Below, piece after piece: positions 33,494 to 45,645 of a DNA stretch of 64,000 nt. Positions within the stretch are counted from its first letter, which is position 1, and every line of letters begins with the position of its first letter. Below the pieces are notes generated by a model. It was not told where the DNA came from, searched no databases, and saw only the letters and a program-made list of their open reading frames with translations. The position numbers were made by a program, and so were the translations under genes. The stretch is from Ornithodoros turicata (taxonomy: Eukaryota; Arthropoda; Arachnida; Ixodida; Argasidae): NCBI RefSeq assembly GCF_037126465.1, contig NW_026999320.1, positions 2,790,001-2,854,000 on the forward strand. Direction: 5' to 3'.

Positions 33494-34939
33494 ATGGTTG
33501 AAGGAGAAGCCGTTTTAAAAGCTGGGCATATAATCTGTTGCGGACTTGTATCACGTGAAAATCGCAACGCAGTGTTTAGTAGCCTGGTCCTTCAGGCTAG
33601 CAACCTCAAAGGCCAACCACACACGATTAGCGTCACTCTAAACAGCGCTTTAGTTGTTGAAGTAAGATTGATCCCTGCATTTTCTGCAGTGCCTCTGGTT
33701 AACAATACATAATTTTCTTGTGCCACAGACTAGGTGTTCGTGCAAATGCGGAGCTTGGGGAATGTGCAAGCACGTCATTGCAACGTTATTGTGGACACAC
33801 AAGTAAATTGCATTGTAGTCTTTGCTATTTTGAGACGGACGAGTAATAAATCATCTCGTAGTTTTCCTGGTTGTAGCCAATGCAGGAAGCACACTGTAAA
33901 AGAAGAGTTACGACCACATTTCTTCTACACACTGTTGCTTGTGTTCTACAATTTTACCACATTGTTTTCTTGAAGATGCCTTCACACTCCTTTTCTTTTT
34001 ACAGGATGGGCATGAACAACATTGACGAGCTCTCCTGCACAGATGTGCAGCAACAGCGGGCGAAGATGTTCTGGGCTCAGATTATTAAGCCGACACGAGT
34101 AAGAGACCTGTTCCATGTCAAGCAGGCTGCAGCATTACACCTTGACGAAGAAGAGCTTGAGGACATAAGGCATGATTTCATTGAAGCAGCACCATCCAGT
34201 GCACTATCACTACATGTAAAAGGACGCAGAAATCTGAGAGAACAGGAAGTTCTTGGTGTGAGGACCATCGACACCAACAGTGACGACGGTGAAACCCTCT
34301 TCTATAGGAACATTTCCTCAAGCGACTTTGTTTTAAGTGTTATAGGAAAAGTTTGCACTTCACAGTTGCATTTCATGACGTTGGTCATTTCGCCATATAT
34401 AAATACTCGCTAGAACAGGCAGAAAGGGCAGTGCGTGAATTTTACGAAAATAATGTTGTTGTAAGTACATCATCTGCAACAGAACTATCACGTGTCACAA
34501 AATCACAGTCTGGTAATGTCTGGCGCAGAGCAAGAAGCATACGAATTACGGGAAGCGTGTGCCACGAACTATACACATTTCAGGAGAAGGGAGAGAGAAC
34601 ATGGGAAAAGAAGATTGCAAGGCTGTACTTCTGTTCACCCCTTAAGGGCAACAATGCAACTCGCTACGACAAAGAATGTGAAATTCCTGCTCGGCGTCTG
34701 TATGAAGAGCTGACAGGCACACGTGTTGAGGAACTTGGGCTCCTCGTGAATCCCGCTGTGCCATGGATGGGTATAGCCCACATGGGATTGTCATGGGTGA
34801 TACTCATATTCTGCCTGAAATCAAAAGTCCTGTTGCTGGTCAAAGGGAAAGCGTTTCCACACTCATTAGCCAGCATAAGCTGCAGTACATCTCTGTTGAC
34901 GGGGACAGTGTCAACTTGACATGTTTCTCCTGGACTTAA
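33494..34939 (+). pseudogene. SWIM zinc finger plus YqaJ-type exonuclease gene, frameshifted
   Basis: Exons I can join: ?-33661, 33729-33802, 34005-34336, 34414-34939, with phases 0, 2 and 1. The first reads EGEAVLKAGHIICCGLVSRE. The second holds the SWIM finger TRCSCKCGAWGMCKHVIATL (C-x-C-x7-C-x-H). The third begins MGMNNIDELSCTDVQQQRA. The last is a YqaJ-like nuclease: RITGSVCHEL, ATRYDKECEIPARRLYEEL, LLVNPAVPWM. It then continues, one frame over, as GYSPHGIVMGDTHILPEIKS and PVAGQRESVS. The shift at about 34766-34772 fits one lost G in ATGGGG. SPHG replaces the usual SPDG, so a metal-binding Asp is lost. The 77 bp gap at 34337-34413 is a mini-intron or another lesion. In YqaJ proteins this fold is a 5'-3' exonuclease. 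The 5' end is unresolved; stop at 34937-34939. Confidence 0.75.
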
Positions 34940-35872
34940 AGTTATGCCACTTGTTTTTATACTCAAAGGTAGAAGCGCAGATTTTGTGTGTAAAAAAGGG
35001 ATGACGCATACATTACGGAATTGACTAGAAGTTTATGCTGCGTTTACTTCACCCACATTCTTGCTAGGTTGGCCAAGGCATCAAAGTAATATAGACCAGC
35101 GGTAATGTGCTGAATTGTTTTCAGCTGCTTGGCTTGTACAGGCTGCTTTTTCTCTGTGTTAGTGTGCATGAATATATCAAGTTTTTTGCGTCTGGTCAGA
35201 ACGTCAGTTTCCTTTGCAAACCTTTTTATTGTCCTTTGACTTAATTTTTTGCCCTATAACATGAATTTCTTGAAGAATCCTATTTTTTTAGCGAAACAGA
35301 ATGTGTGCTACAGTGGGATAGCTAATCTCACTTTTTCATTGTGTATAGTTTGATTGTCTTTTTGCACATTTTGTCTTTGCTTCACATATATTTTTAAAGT
35401 ATTTTACTTTATACCTGTTACAGTGTGATGGATAACTGTGATAATGTTTATGTTAACAGCATTTTCCTTAGCTCTTATATGAAACTTTGCTTGTGTGAAT
35501 AGTGTGATATTTAGGATGTGTTTTATTTGAAATAGCAATGAGTCATGTGAAGTCAAAACAAGTAGTGCAATATTTTTCCCAATACATTTATCTTAGCAGC
35601 ACTATTTCCTGAAAGTGTGAATGCATGGCTCCAGCACAGGTTGAAGTTTGTGAAGCTTTAAGTGAGTGCCCCTCGTAGGTAACGGATGCGCTACATGCGG
35701 CCAGAGTCTATACAGGTAAACGGCCGTGGTGTCCTTGTTTGAGACTCTATTGTTCTTCCTTGGAGGCACATAAGCGTGCGCGTGCTATTTTTAATTTGTG
35801 GCCGATTCATTGTAGTTTTCATCTTACATGTTCTTTTAGTACTCAGAAAGTGTCTCTTTTAGCAAGCTCGGA
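34940..35872. other. AT-rich stretch, no gene recognised
   Basis: AT-rich and without open frames, probably 3' flank of the SWIM/YqaJ gene. No element boundaries were seen. Confidence 0.35.
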
Positions 35873-36427
35873 ATGATTTATCGTCTAATGCGCTACAGGT
35901 AAGAATGCTACGTAAATCGGAAAATTATCTAACGTTGATATGTCTGTATCATGTCTGTGTTATTTTTCTCAGTGTGCTTCGACAGCGGAAATTCTACTTG
36001 GCCGGTGAGTTCCAGAGGTTCGAAAACACGAAGGAACAATGAAATCGGTAGCCGTTCATAAGGCGACAAGGGACCAGAGGCTACTGTTGCGTTGCTAGCA
36101 GGCAGACACGAGCTAATTATACTGGTAAGTAACATCCATGGTCCTTCTTATTTACATAAGATGGCGATATTGTGATCGTGATCTGCATAAACGGACGCTG
36201 TGAGGTTTGTAAACATAAATAACCACAAAGTGGTCTTGACACAGGCATGAGCAGCTCATCAGGTGGCACTTCTCGATTTTTTACAGGTGCAACGTCCACG
36301 TGGCTACGTGTACAGATATGCAGAGGACCCAGCACAACCACAAGGCAATAGTCCAGAAGATAAACACGAGGGCTATAGCAAATTCAAGTCAACACCTATG
36401 CCAGATGTATTTTGGGCAATAAAGTGA
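35873..36427 (+). CDS. Possible small four-exon gene, unknown function
   Basis: Exons 35873-35898, 35973-36004, 36078-36124 and 36287-36427 have GT donors and AG acceptors. Their phases (2, 1, 0) join into 81 codons plus TGA. The product opens MIYRLMRYSVLRQRKFYLAE, continues ATVALLAGRHELIILVQRPR and GYVYRYAEDPAQPQ, and ends STPMPDVFWAIK. The last exon has a strong TTTTTTACAG acceptor. The AATAAA at 36418 overlaps the stop. Weak points: the acceptor of exon 3 (GGGACCAG) has no pyrimidine tract, two introns are only 73-74 bp, and exon 2 can instead read on to a stop at about 36046 (GEFQRFENTKEQ). Not recognised as any family. A longer N-terminus is possible through the TTTTAG acceptor at 35859-35862. 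Confidence 0.35.
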
Positions 36428-38639
36428 TTCTATTCCCCACTTCCCTGCGAAATTATTTTTATACTAGACTTGGGATGTCTACAGGGACATTGAAAGTGTT
36501 AAGGCGATATACTAAAATAGATGTAAAATTACACTGAACGTGTAATTTTTATCGTTATGACGGCGTTGAAGAAACGTTGTAAAGCACTGTTTATTTTATG
36601 ATATCATGTCGTACAATCTGGTACGTTGTATTCACATATAAACTGCATTTCATATACGTTAAATTTACGTTGATCGGCACTTCTTAAATTAACATGTTTT
36701 CGAGCGGACATTTGACATCATGATTTCACGTTCGCTTTCATCGTGGATTCAACATTCATTTTGTTGATATCCAATATTTTTTCTACGTCGAATGTACAAT
36801 AGTGTGTTCACTGGGTTGTGTCCTCCTTTTCAAGCAGGTACTGCTTGCCCGCGTGTTACGGCTCGCCCTGGTTCCCCCAACGTATTCGTCGTCTTCAACG
36901 CTGTAACTCTGGGACGAGAGATTATTTTTATTGCAGTGCCCACACCGCTGTCGGTAAGACGCTACATTCATATAAGCTCACCGAAATTTGATCCGCAACC
37001 GCAGGTTCTTCTTCTATCCAGCACACAACGAGGACGCGGAAGGGCTGCCTTTTGATGCCATCTTGATTGTCTCAGTTCTGTGAGAAGACTCGCTCCTACT
37101 CTAGGATGCGCTATAGCCCATTCCGGGAAAAATATCCCACTGCTGCTTCGCAGTCCATCTCATACAACACATTCAGAGAAACCGGACGCGAGCGAAGAGA
37201 ACAGTTATCTCACGTGCAAACACTCGTGGGAGAGAGTCCACTATTGGTCCAATATGGGGAGTGCAACCAGGCTCCATATTGAACCAATATGGGCTGCCCA
37301 TATTGGCAAGCCCATTTTGCGCCAATATTTCTGTGATAACACCAACGGGGAGTCCGTGTAATAATAAAGCATTATGCTGTATAATATTCACCACTGATAT
37401 TACTTTTGTCTGATCTTTGCTTTTTCATTTCTGCGGATCTAATTGATCCACGTTGACATGACTGCAAAAAAAAAAAAAAAAAAAGAGACAAAAGAGACAT
37501 GGCATTGTCCAAATAAACGAAGAACAGGTGCTACGCCCCCCTTGCTGACAACAACCACCAGTCGTATTGCCAACTGTAGGATGGGACAAGCGAAAGCTTG
37601 CCCACATCACATTTCAAAAATAGTACTGCTCTCGCCCTAAAAACGAAGAGCAGGATCAACACGGAACTGCCAATCCCAACGATCAAGAAAAGATCTTCCC
37701 GGAACAGCACCGCAAGCGGCAGGTGGGAGTAAGTCGCCATCTTCCCATGTATTTATCCCTATCCAGCGCGTCAAACGGCGGCGGCAGCCATCAGAAGTCC
37801 CACAGTTATTAGCACAGAAATTTCTCTCCCCATTCTTGGCGCAAAGTATATACTGTCTTGGCACACTGTGCCTAAAGTTGGATGATTGTTTGGGTCCAAG
37901 TGGATTACAGATTCAATCCAAGCCATCCAACTGGCAACTTGTCCAAGCCAAGCCTAAATGCTCCTAATGTCAACAAGAAGCACTGCGAAGGCGCAGATAA
38001 TGTGAAATCGTCGGTGTGTGAGTTGAGAAAACGTATTTTTTGAAGTTCTTGATCTACAATATGCTGCAATGTTTTGTGAAATGGTGATTTATGGCTTCCG
38101 GGCTTCAAGCCTTGTTTACGTCGTCGCGTTTGTTGGAGTAGTGTTGTCGGTGCTGTGGCCTTTACGTTTGCGTGCCATTTACCACTTCTATCATGAACAA
38201 TGACCTGCGTTCGTTTTTTGAATTCGTTTCAAGTTTAGCGAAGTGAAGTACGCAGCATATGGATAATCCTGCTAGCTGCATCATGCAATTGAACTATTAA
38301 GAAATGCGTCAAGTTGTTTGCATCGAATGAACAGCGCATGTTGACGGTACTTGGCACACAGCTCTGTAGGTCGATGTACGATATCACAATCTGCCATGAT
38401 TCAGGCAGAATAGCTATTCGAATGCACGAAGTAGAGGGAAACGTGTAGGTGAATGAGAGAGCAACACACAACCTGGTTGCAGCAAAGAAAGTATGCTTAT
38501 TAATGCCAGTCACGATTTCATTAGAGCACAGTACAGTAGAATTAAGCTGTTTCACGGGTTAGTCAACGGACATGTAGCTGCTGCTGCCAAGGAGCATGTA
38601 AAAACGTAGTTGTGGACGGGATGCTATTTTACAGCGCTA
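36428..38639. other. Stretch with repeats, no gene recognised
   Basis: Contains the CCAATATGGG-type array at 37230-37335 and a 19 A homopolymer at 37466-37484. No domain was seen in its short open frames. Confidence 0.3.
37230..37335. repeat. Array of CCAATATGGG / CCCATATTGG words
   Basis: Five to six close copies in both orientations: TATTGGTCCAATATGGGG, CTCCATATTGAACC, AATATGGGCTGCCCATATTGG, GCGCCAATATTTC. A second array is at 44424-44572. The CC-A/T5-GG core is one base short of a CArG box. Confidence 0.7.
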
Positions 38640-39860
38640 CGTCTGAGCAAACTATAGGGACCGTGCGACACCTACAGGGGGCGCGCTGCTCCGTCGCGAC
38701 AGCGCCGCCAGTGGTGGTCTTGGACGTATCCGACGTGATACCACGCCGCCCGTTCTATGCATTCTCAAGTGGAACCGTAGCTTGCGTGACGACCTCCGTA
38801 ATTAGAAGGGCTAATTTTCGAAGTGCAAATAATGTGGAACCTTTCTGGGGCGCGAACGAAGAGAATGGAGACAAACTGCACAGAAGCAACCATCGTATTT
38901 ATAATGCATCTAACAGTACGGAAGGAGAACAGCCACTCGCGTCTGCCCAGTCAATACACCTGTAAGCGATACGTCGAGAGGATGGATATTTGACTCCTCA
39001 CAAAATGGCTTGCTAGCGAAGGCTATATACGTGTATTCCTCTGACTCCAGCCATATGTAATATGTTTTTGACTGAGTCTTGTATTCCTTTCGTCGTCTTT
39101 GCACACACATAGCTTGGTCACTGAAATTTACATCTTGCGTCCGTTTTATCCATACAAACAAACACGTGGGGTCACAACTTATTGCCTGAACTTGTACTGC
39201 AGTTTTTCCAGTATCTTCAGATACAATAACTCTAAAGAGATCCTCAAAGAAGAAAGTATATGAGTTTTTACCTCGGCTACCGCCGTAAGCTTGCGGGACG
39301 ACAGCTGTGAAATGGTCGGTGAGTAAATACTAAACCTTTTGGACAACGTAGAACTTCTGTTCTCACTGTGAGACTCGTCATACCCGGAGCAATATCGGCT
39401 CTGGGCACTGACGATGAAACACCTCAATCATTATCTCGAAATAGGTTGCCGTTTGGTCGGTGCATTTGACGGTGATACAGTATCCAGCGGCGTTTCACCG
39501 TCACGAAAGTGGCAACTTCCGTCAGAACGTGGCAAAGTGGCAAAGAGATAGAATATATTCGCTCATGTTGTGCACACCTCATGCAATGGCCGAACGCGCG
39601 TCACAAACGCTATTCGCTGCGAGTCTAGTGACCTCGGTGGTATTGGAAGCGTAGAAATCACGAGAAATGGAGCATCTGGTCCCTAATGAAGAGTTCTTTT
39701 AGGTGCTGGCACAGTTAGCGATGCTGTGGCAAAAAAAGATACCCGCACTTGACATGTAAACAAAGCTGGCTACCCGGCGGCTATCACGCAAGGTACTTTC
39801 TCCGGAGGCCGCATCGCGGCGCCACCCGTTTGTCGCACAGTCCCTATACTTGCGTCTGTC
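38640..39860. repeat. Possible TIR element
   Basis: TATAGGGACCGTGCGACA near 38654 is matched inverted near 39826 (TGTCGCACAGTCCCTATA). The interior has no transposase and the ends are not sharply defined. Confidence 0.4.
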
Positions 39861-41193
39861 TTTTTTTAAGTATACTCCCTAGAAAAGGGAAGACAAATGT
39901 GGAGGTACAGTCTGTCAGTTTCCCACCTGTAAATCAGGATGACATCATGTGCTGCTGATGCATTTCGGTGTTATAAGCTTCGTAATTTTTCTCTTTTCTC
40001 TGTGCAACTGGACCTCAGGTAAAGGAAGTCAAATATACAGTTGTCACAATTAATGGTCATAAATGCTGAATGTTGTGATATCAAACGTGCTTTGCATAGC
40101 TAATTTTTGCACTAAAATAATTTTATATCATACATATACATTCTTATTGTCACTAATTAATAGATATGATACATGATTGGAATTCAGACAGAGATCATGT
40201 TAAACCAAAATTGGGCTCAACTGATTCGAGGTAGTAATCAGTAGGAGATGAGTTTAACTTGAAACAGTCAGACCGTATATATAATGTTGGAGGTACACAG
40301 GCTGTTCGACACAGGTACACCTCTATATTAAAAGAATGGCTGGTGATCATGAGTGGTCTACTTTATTGTATCGACTACAATTAGCACACAATTTATGAAT
40401 GGTCAATATTCCTGCAAAATATTATAATTAATTGAGATTCATAAAGCGAGGCTTGTAATTTTGCAATAAATAAGGAAATGTGTTTTGTTTGAGAGGGCAC
40501 TGTTAATAAAATAAAGGACTTTGTGAATTTCATCAATGAAGAGATGATTCTATTTTGTTTCAGTGAAAATACAATTGCATTGACTTTCTCTGTAACAGGC
40601 TGTGACTGTATTACACAGGAGCATTCACTACGCCACGCTGCACTGTCAGTGTCGGCACTCCCCATATAAAAGAGATGATCGACTGAGCAGCCACGATGTA
40701 GAACATGTCGTAGCACATAGCTGGTTGATGTAGACAGTTGTAGTGCCCGCGCACTTTGCTGGAGATCCTTTCTTGGTTTTGGTATAATTGCACAAAAATT
40801 TAAGCCATAGTTTTGTGGTTAGTACATGAATTTTAGTCATGTAACATGTGCTGGATGAATATGCCTCACACAAACTATCTGGTCACCCTTTTTTGGTTTT
40901 TCTGGCTTTTAAAAATTTCATTTATGCAGCAGTCATGTACTTTTAATGGGTACCTTGCTTTTTAATGGATTTGAAAAACCCTTGCTCAAACAAAAAGTAC
41001 GCCGCAAGCAGACTTTCAACTGAATGGCCCAAGTGAAGCCGTTCCTGTGTCATGGCTTCATGGCAAATGCTTTAAGGGGTTTGCATCTGAGACACACTTT
41101 GCTGTTGGTATACTGTTGCATGACCTGCACACAAGCACACTGAGCAGGATAAAATTCAGAAAATTCACAAAGAAGTACAGAGGCACACTGACA
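39861..41193. other. AT-rich stretch, no gene recognised
   Basis: No coding motif or repeat structure was recognised on either strand. Confidence 0.3.
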
Positions 41194-41520
41194 CTAAAAG
41201 GAATGAAACAGTGTAAGCTCTACCACCTGAACATGTATATTTTGTTGACCTGGAGCCGGAACGCTAGGGCATGCACCAGGCTTCAGTACAGGTCGACTGT
41301 GTCCACCATAAAAGGAGCATTGCTGAAAATGAGTGGAGCACATGAGGTCGTGTTTGCAGTCAGTGTAGGATTTCACATTCACTTCCTCAAGTCGCTGAAC
41401 CCATTTCGAATATCGTTCCGTATGTTGTTGTGGGAGCCTGTAATGGCGACAAATTTTCATTAACAATGTTACAGAAACAACAGAAGTAGTGGCCTCTTTA
41501 TCTTTATGTAGCACACGCAT
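41194..41520 (-). pseudogene. THAP-type zinc finger exon (partial, decayed)
   Basis: Reading leftward: ERYSKWVQRLEEVN, then LMCSTHFQQCSFYGG and VLKPGACPSVPAP. These are the conserved Trp, the C-x2-H-F pair, the following Phe and the LK-x2-A-x-P(S/T) end of the THAP domain, a C2CH DNA-binding module shared by host proteins and P-element-type transposases. The N-terminal C-x2-4-C pair is not visible in this frame (ICRHYRLPQQ stands there), so zinc binding is probably broken or a frameshift lies near 41440. No partner exon was found. The opposite-strand open frame over the same DNA has no motif. Confidence 0.6.
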
Positions 41521-42700
41521 AATACACCTTCAAATGTGTCGGAAAAAGCTATAGGATATCCAGCTGCAGGTGCATGCATCCCCATCGCAGCAGAGCCTTC
41601 CCGAGTGGAGCTGTTAATGGAATGGTGCAGCATTGGCTTGGCATATTCCCAGAGTGAAAATATCTGAGTACTTGTATTATCATGAGGAAAATAGAAGGTG
41701 CTCCTATATGTGTGTGTACTTGTATCTGAAATGCAATTATTTTCTTAGTAACTTGCACTGCTTCTTTCGGTACCTTTTCTCGGATGGTTGAACAAAAACA
41801 TGGCAGATGGGATCAAGCAAATATAAGTAACTGGGATAAGGTGGGTGCTAAGCGGCATGGCTACCTTGCGGCATGTGCCCTCTAGTCAATGCTGTGTTAG
41901 CAAAATATTTCTGATGTCGAAATTTATAGGTTTGGGTAAATGTTACAAAAATAAAGGTATGCTTGTATATATTGGCACTCTGATGTACAAAGCTGCACGG
42001 CCAGGGAAAGACAAACTTAATTCACTCAAAAACATAGTGGAAGAATTCCACACACCTGAAAGTAGGAAAAGCAGACTACTTACTTTAGGAAAGGCACTCC
42101 TGATCCACCTTCTCTTCACTGCTTGCAGTTCTCTTTTATACATTTATTGGGCAACAACAATAACAACTTAATTTTAAGATTATGAATAGGGAGTTCCATC
42201 GCCAGAGGTCAATGGGGAGTTTCATGTTTATGTTGCTGACTTCCGAAACAGAGCGTCGAAGCTCTCGGATTTCGACTCCATTTAAAGGCATCGGTAACCA
42301 CGATATCTTTGAAATCGCCAATAAACTTACTAATTAAAGATACTTTCACGCGTTTTACGGCTTGACAGGTTTGACAACCACGGAATAGAAACCGAAATCT
42401 AAGAAACGAGTTAGAAAGCTCAGAGGTGGAAGCCAGTCTAAAGGAATACATTAGAACAATAAAAGGCACAAGATGTGACCCCACTATAGATGTAATCGCT
42501 TCTTATCACGTCTAAGTTTGGTACACACTGTGACAAAACGACAAACATGAACCAAAACCATTGTTCAGATTTCCTCCGCCATTACTAGCGGGATCCGCCA
42601 GGCCTGGGATTTTTGGCCTGGCAACACGGGGACGCCTAATGGCGGCTTCCTTAGTTTGACGGCAGTTTTGGATGAGCTCCGGTGACCTGGCAAGCGGTAC
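41521..42700. other. Stretch without recognised gene
   Basis: A 108-codon open frame at 41845-42171 (+) has no motif and no splice partner. GC content rises toward 42600. Confidence 0.3.
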
Positions 42701-42759
42701 TGCCAGTCCTCCTCAGGTAACCGAGGATGCGGCTGTAGAGTATGTACCACTGCGCCAAT

Positions 42760-43560
42760 CTACAACGTTGCAAGCTCATTGGCCCAGACTGTGTGCGCGC
42801 TCCGATTGGTCGACAACGTTTTGAAATCGCATTTTGTACGCGCGCATGTGTGTGCAGCGTCCCGGCGGCCGTTTCAGCATAGTTTCGAAATAGCTCGCAT
42901 CGGTCGGCACGGCGTCCGTCCTCTTGTGTTCTGTGTTTCGGTGATGTCAATCGGCAGAACAGTTTGTGATTCTACGCGTGTTGTGCTGTTCCTGGAAACG
43001 ACTATTATGCCACGTACAGTCTATCAACTACGGAACTGGAATGCTTCGTGGGCTGGTGCGGTTGGAGCGTGAAGAACGCGTTCGGGCGCCGTCGGATTTG
43101 AGGCCTGACAACAAAGACAGGGTTACGATTACGTGCCACACAAGCGTCTTTTCCGCTCCGCAAACAACGAAGGAATATGCTCATCATAACATGGGCCGGC
43201 AAGGCGTCCCGTTGTGTTCCGTGTTTCGGTGATGTCAATCGGCAGAACAGTTTGTAGAAGTGTTCGCTTGTTTATTCATGCGTCGATGTGATTCAACGTG
43301 TGTTGTGCTGTTCTTGAACACGACTATTATCCCACGAACAGTCTATCAACTCCAGAACTGGAATGCTCCATGAGTTGGAGCGGTTGGAGAGTGAAGAACA
43401 AGCGCTGGCCCCGTCGGATTTCGAGAGCTGTGTTCGTTTTGCTTCAAGCTCGAACTTAGTTACAGTGCGTCAGCAACGCAGTGGACTTTGTATTCACAGT
43501 GCACCCATGTATCAGATCTTTCAATCAGTGCTTTGTGTCAAATAAATATTTCTTTTAGCC
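42760..43560 (+). repeat. Tandem duplication of promoter-like DNA
   Basis: Two units ~288 bp apart share TGTTTCGGTGATGTCAATCG, GTTGTGCTGTTC and GAACTGGAATGCT. Unit 1 is about 42905-43190 and unit 2 about 43195-43440. Each contains a short open frame of the same kind (ML-x-L-x-RLE-x-EE followed by APSD). CCAAT-type sites (CATTGGCC 42777, GATTGGTCG 42804, GATTGGCCG 43671, CATTGGTCG 43717) flank the pair, and ACAACGTTGCA occurs on both sides. The second copy is followed by AATAAA at 43541. This may be a duplicated first exon with promoter, or a mobile element. Confidence 0.6.
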
Positions 43561-44423
43561 AAAAGAAGCTTCAGGTATTTTGAATATCGGGTAACGGCGG
43601 TAGGCGTGAAATCCGGTAGAAGTCGATGGTAGCCAGAACCGGTCGAAAGGTCAGCCAAAGTTAAGGCTCCTGATTGGCCGACTGGCATTGCATAATTTCT
43701 ACAACGTTGCACTCTCATTGGTCGTGTGCCCAGTGTTGTGTGAATTATCTCAAACTATGGGCCCTATGGGGAGCTGTTGGAGCCTGGTACTGCCCCGGCG
43801 ACCTTGTTATCGTCCGCGACAAAGATCCCTCAGAAGCCTAGCCTTCATTGGGACCGCAATATTCTATGAACTAACAATTTCCAAACCGCTCCGAGAATAC
43901 AAAGCAGCGAAACACTTTCGTGACGGTGACGGAGATACGCCAGAACAATTTACACTGCTTGCAGCAACTTGAAATCACCTTACTTTAGAGAATAGCCATC
44001 CCTTCCTATCAAACATTGTGTTTTTTACTTGACCTGCCGCAATTTCGTTATAATTACAGCACCCAGGGACATTTTAGTCCTATGAAACGTCCGTTCGGGC
44101 TGTCGCGCATGCGCATTAGTTGTAGGACGCGTGATTTCGCTCAAACAACCCGCTTGCTGTCAGTCGGCTCGACCGATTGGCATTGGCATCGCGATGGAAG
44201 ATGGCGGCGACTTTCAAGAGGTGGAATGTTGAGTTGTCGAATTCTAGCGAACGTTACATTGGGATTGCCACGTACGTTGACTGTTTCGAACAATGTGTAT
44301 CATATGCGGGAAGTTGTTGGATGTAACGATGTAGTGGATTGAGTATTTCACACGTTTCAACGTTCAATCTTGCCGTGCTGCTTGGGCATTTGTGCAACAC
44401 GGGTACGTACCATTTTCTGTTCA

Positions 44424-44572
44424 GTCAATATGGGGCCCATATTGCCCATTTTCAGCCAATATGGGGAAATCTTGGCGAAACGGGTCCCATATTGGACCCG
44501 CATCGCCAATGACCAGCCAATATGGGCCCAATATTGTGTGCTGCTTGGACAGCACGTTTCCCAGCCAATATT
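44424..44572. repeat. Second array of CCAATATGGG / CCCATATTGG words
   Basis: About eight close copies in both orientations, e.g. CAATATGGGGCCCATATTG, GCCAATATGGGG, CCCATATTGGACCC, CCAATATGGGCCCAATATTG. Same word family as 37230-37335, 7 kb away. Confidence 0.75.
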
Positions 44573-45596
44573 TCAATAAGAAACGATGTGAGGTTAACAA
44601 AACCAATGTATATAATCTCCCGTGCTGCGTTCTGGACAAAAAAAAAATGTAAAGGGAAGATATACTCGCATGGCAGAAAGAGATCGTTCTGTAGAATCAC
44701 AGCCGTTGTTTTAGCCGTGTATGCGTTTAGTGTGATTTATATCAAGCATCACCGCAGAAAGAGTCTTTTAGTGAAGGACCGCGGTGTCTTGCCTCGCAAA
44801 TATGGACACACCGAAGCAGCCCAAATAATTACTTCATGCAGTTAGATCACGCTTAGGCCAGTATTGATGTAAACTTAATCAAGTTACTTAGTAAGTGGTA
44901 ACGCCTCCTTGAGATACAAGACTTATCTCCTTTTGAAGTACAGCACTTCTTTTTTTTTTGTTTCTTCCTTCATTTGCTCTTATTATTTGCAGGTGAAATT
45001 GAATGTCATTCTCGCGTACTCACATGCTTTTGCTGAATAGAACTGCAGCGTGAACAAAGCTGCGTAGGGATGGGGGCCCGCCATCCACTGCTGACTTTGT
45101 CATGCTTGTTATGTGGAGCACGTTGCAAAAAATGCAGCTGCGCATCTGACATTATCATCGTCATCTAAAAGGGAGTGTGGTAGCACTGCCGCGAAACCAG
45201 GCAAAATTTCTGAATATCTTCTATGACACTTTCCGCAGTTTGCACACTTTTCTTCAGCGTCAGTCTCTCTCATAGGAGTCATTTTCCATTAACAGTGACT
45301 CCCATCTTACATTTTAATGTGCGAGGGCTCTCTTGCACTACACATGTACGATTTGGAGCTTGAAACTGGAGCCCTGGTCGACCCTGTCTATGAAATGATA
45401 CCAACTGAATCATGTCAGACGAGATGTTTAGTGGAAGATGGCTTTCTTGGTTGTGGATTCTGCGTGACAAAGATGTAACACGATATGCTTTTCTAAAGAA
45501 GATAAGTGATGTTATGCTGTATGAATAACGATAATATACATTTTTCAAGTTCAATATTTATTCTTGCATATATGCATTTCAAGATACAATGAATGT

Positions 45597-45645
45597 GCAG
45601 GGAGGTGACAAAAACAATACGTTCATTGTTTTGTGACCTCCCTGC
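45597..45645. repeat. 49 bp hairpin
   Basis: GCAGGGAGGTGAC..AACAAT and ATTGTT..GTGACCTCCCTGC pair around ACGTTC. Confidence 0.8.

Noticed and set aside
37230..37335. CArG boxes (SRF sites)
   Set aside because: The A/T core is five bases, not six, so the canonical consensus is not met.
41047..41463. 138-codon + strand open frame
   Set aside because: It is largely antisense to the THAP exon and has no motif.
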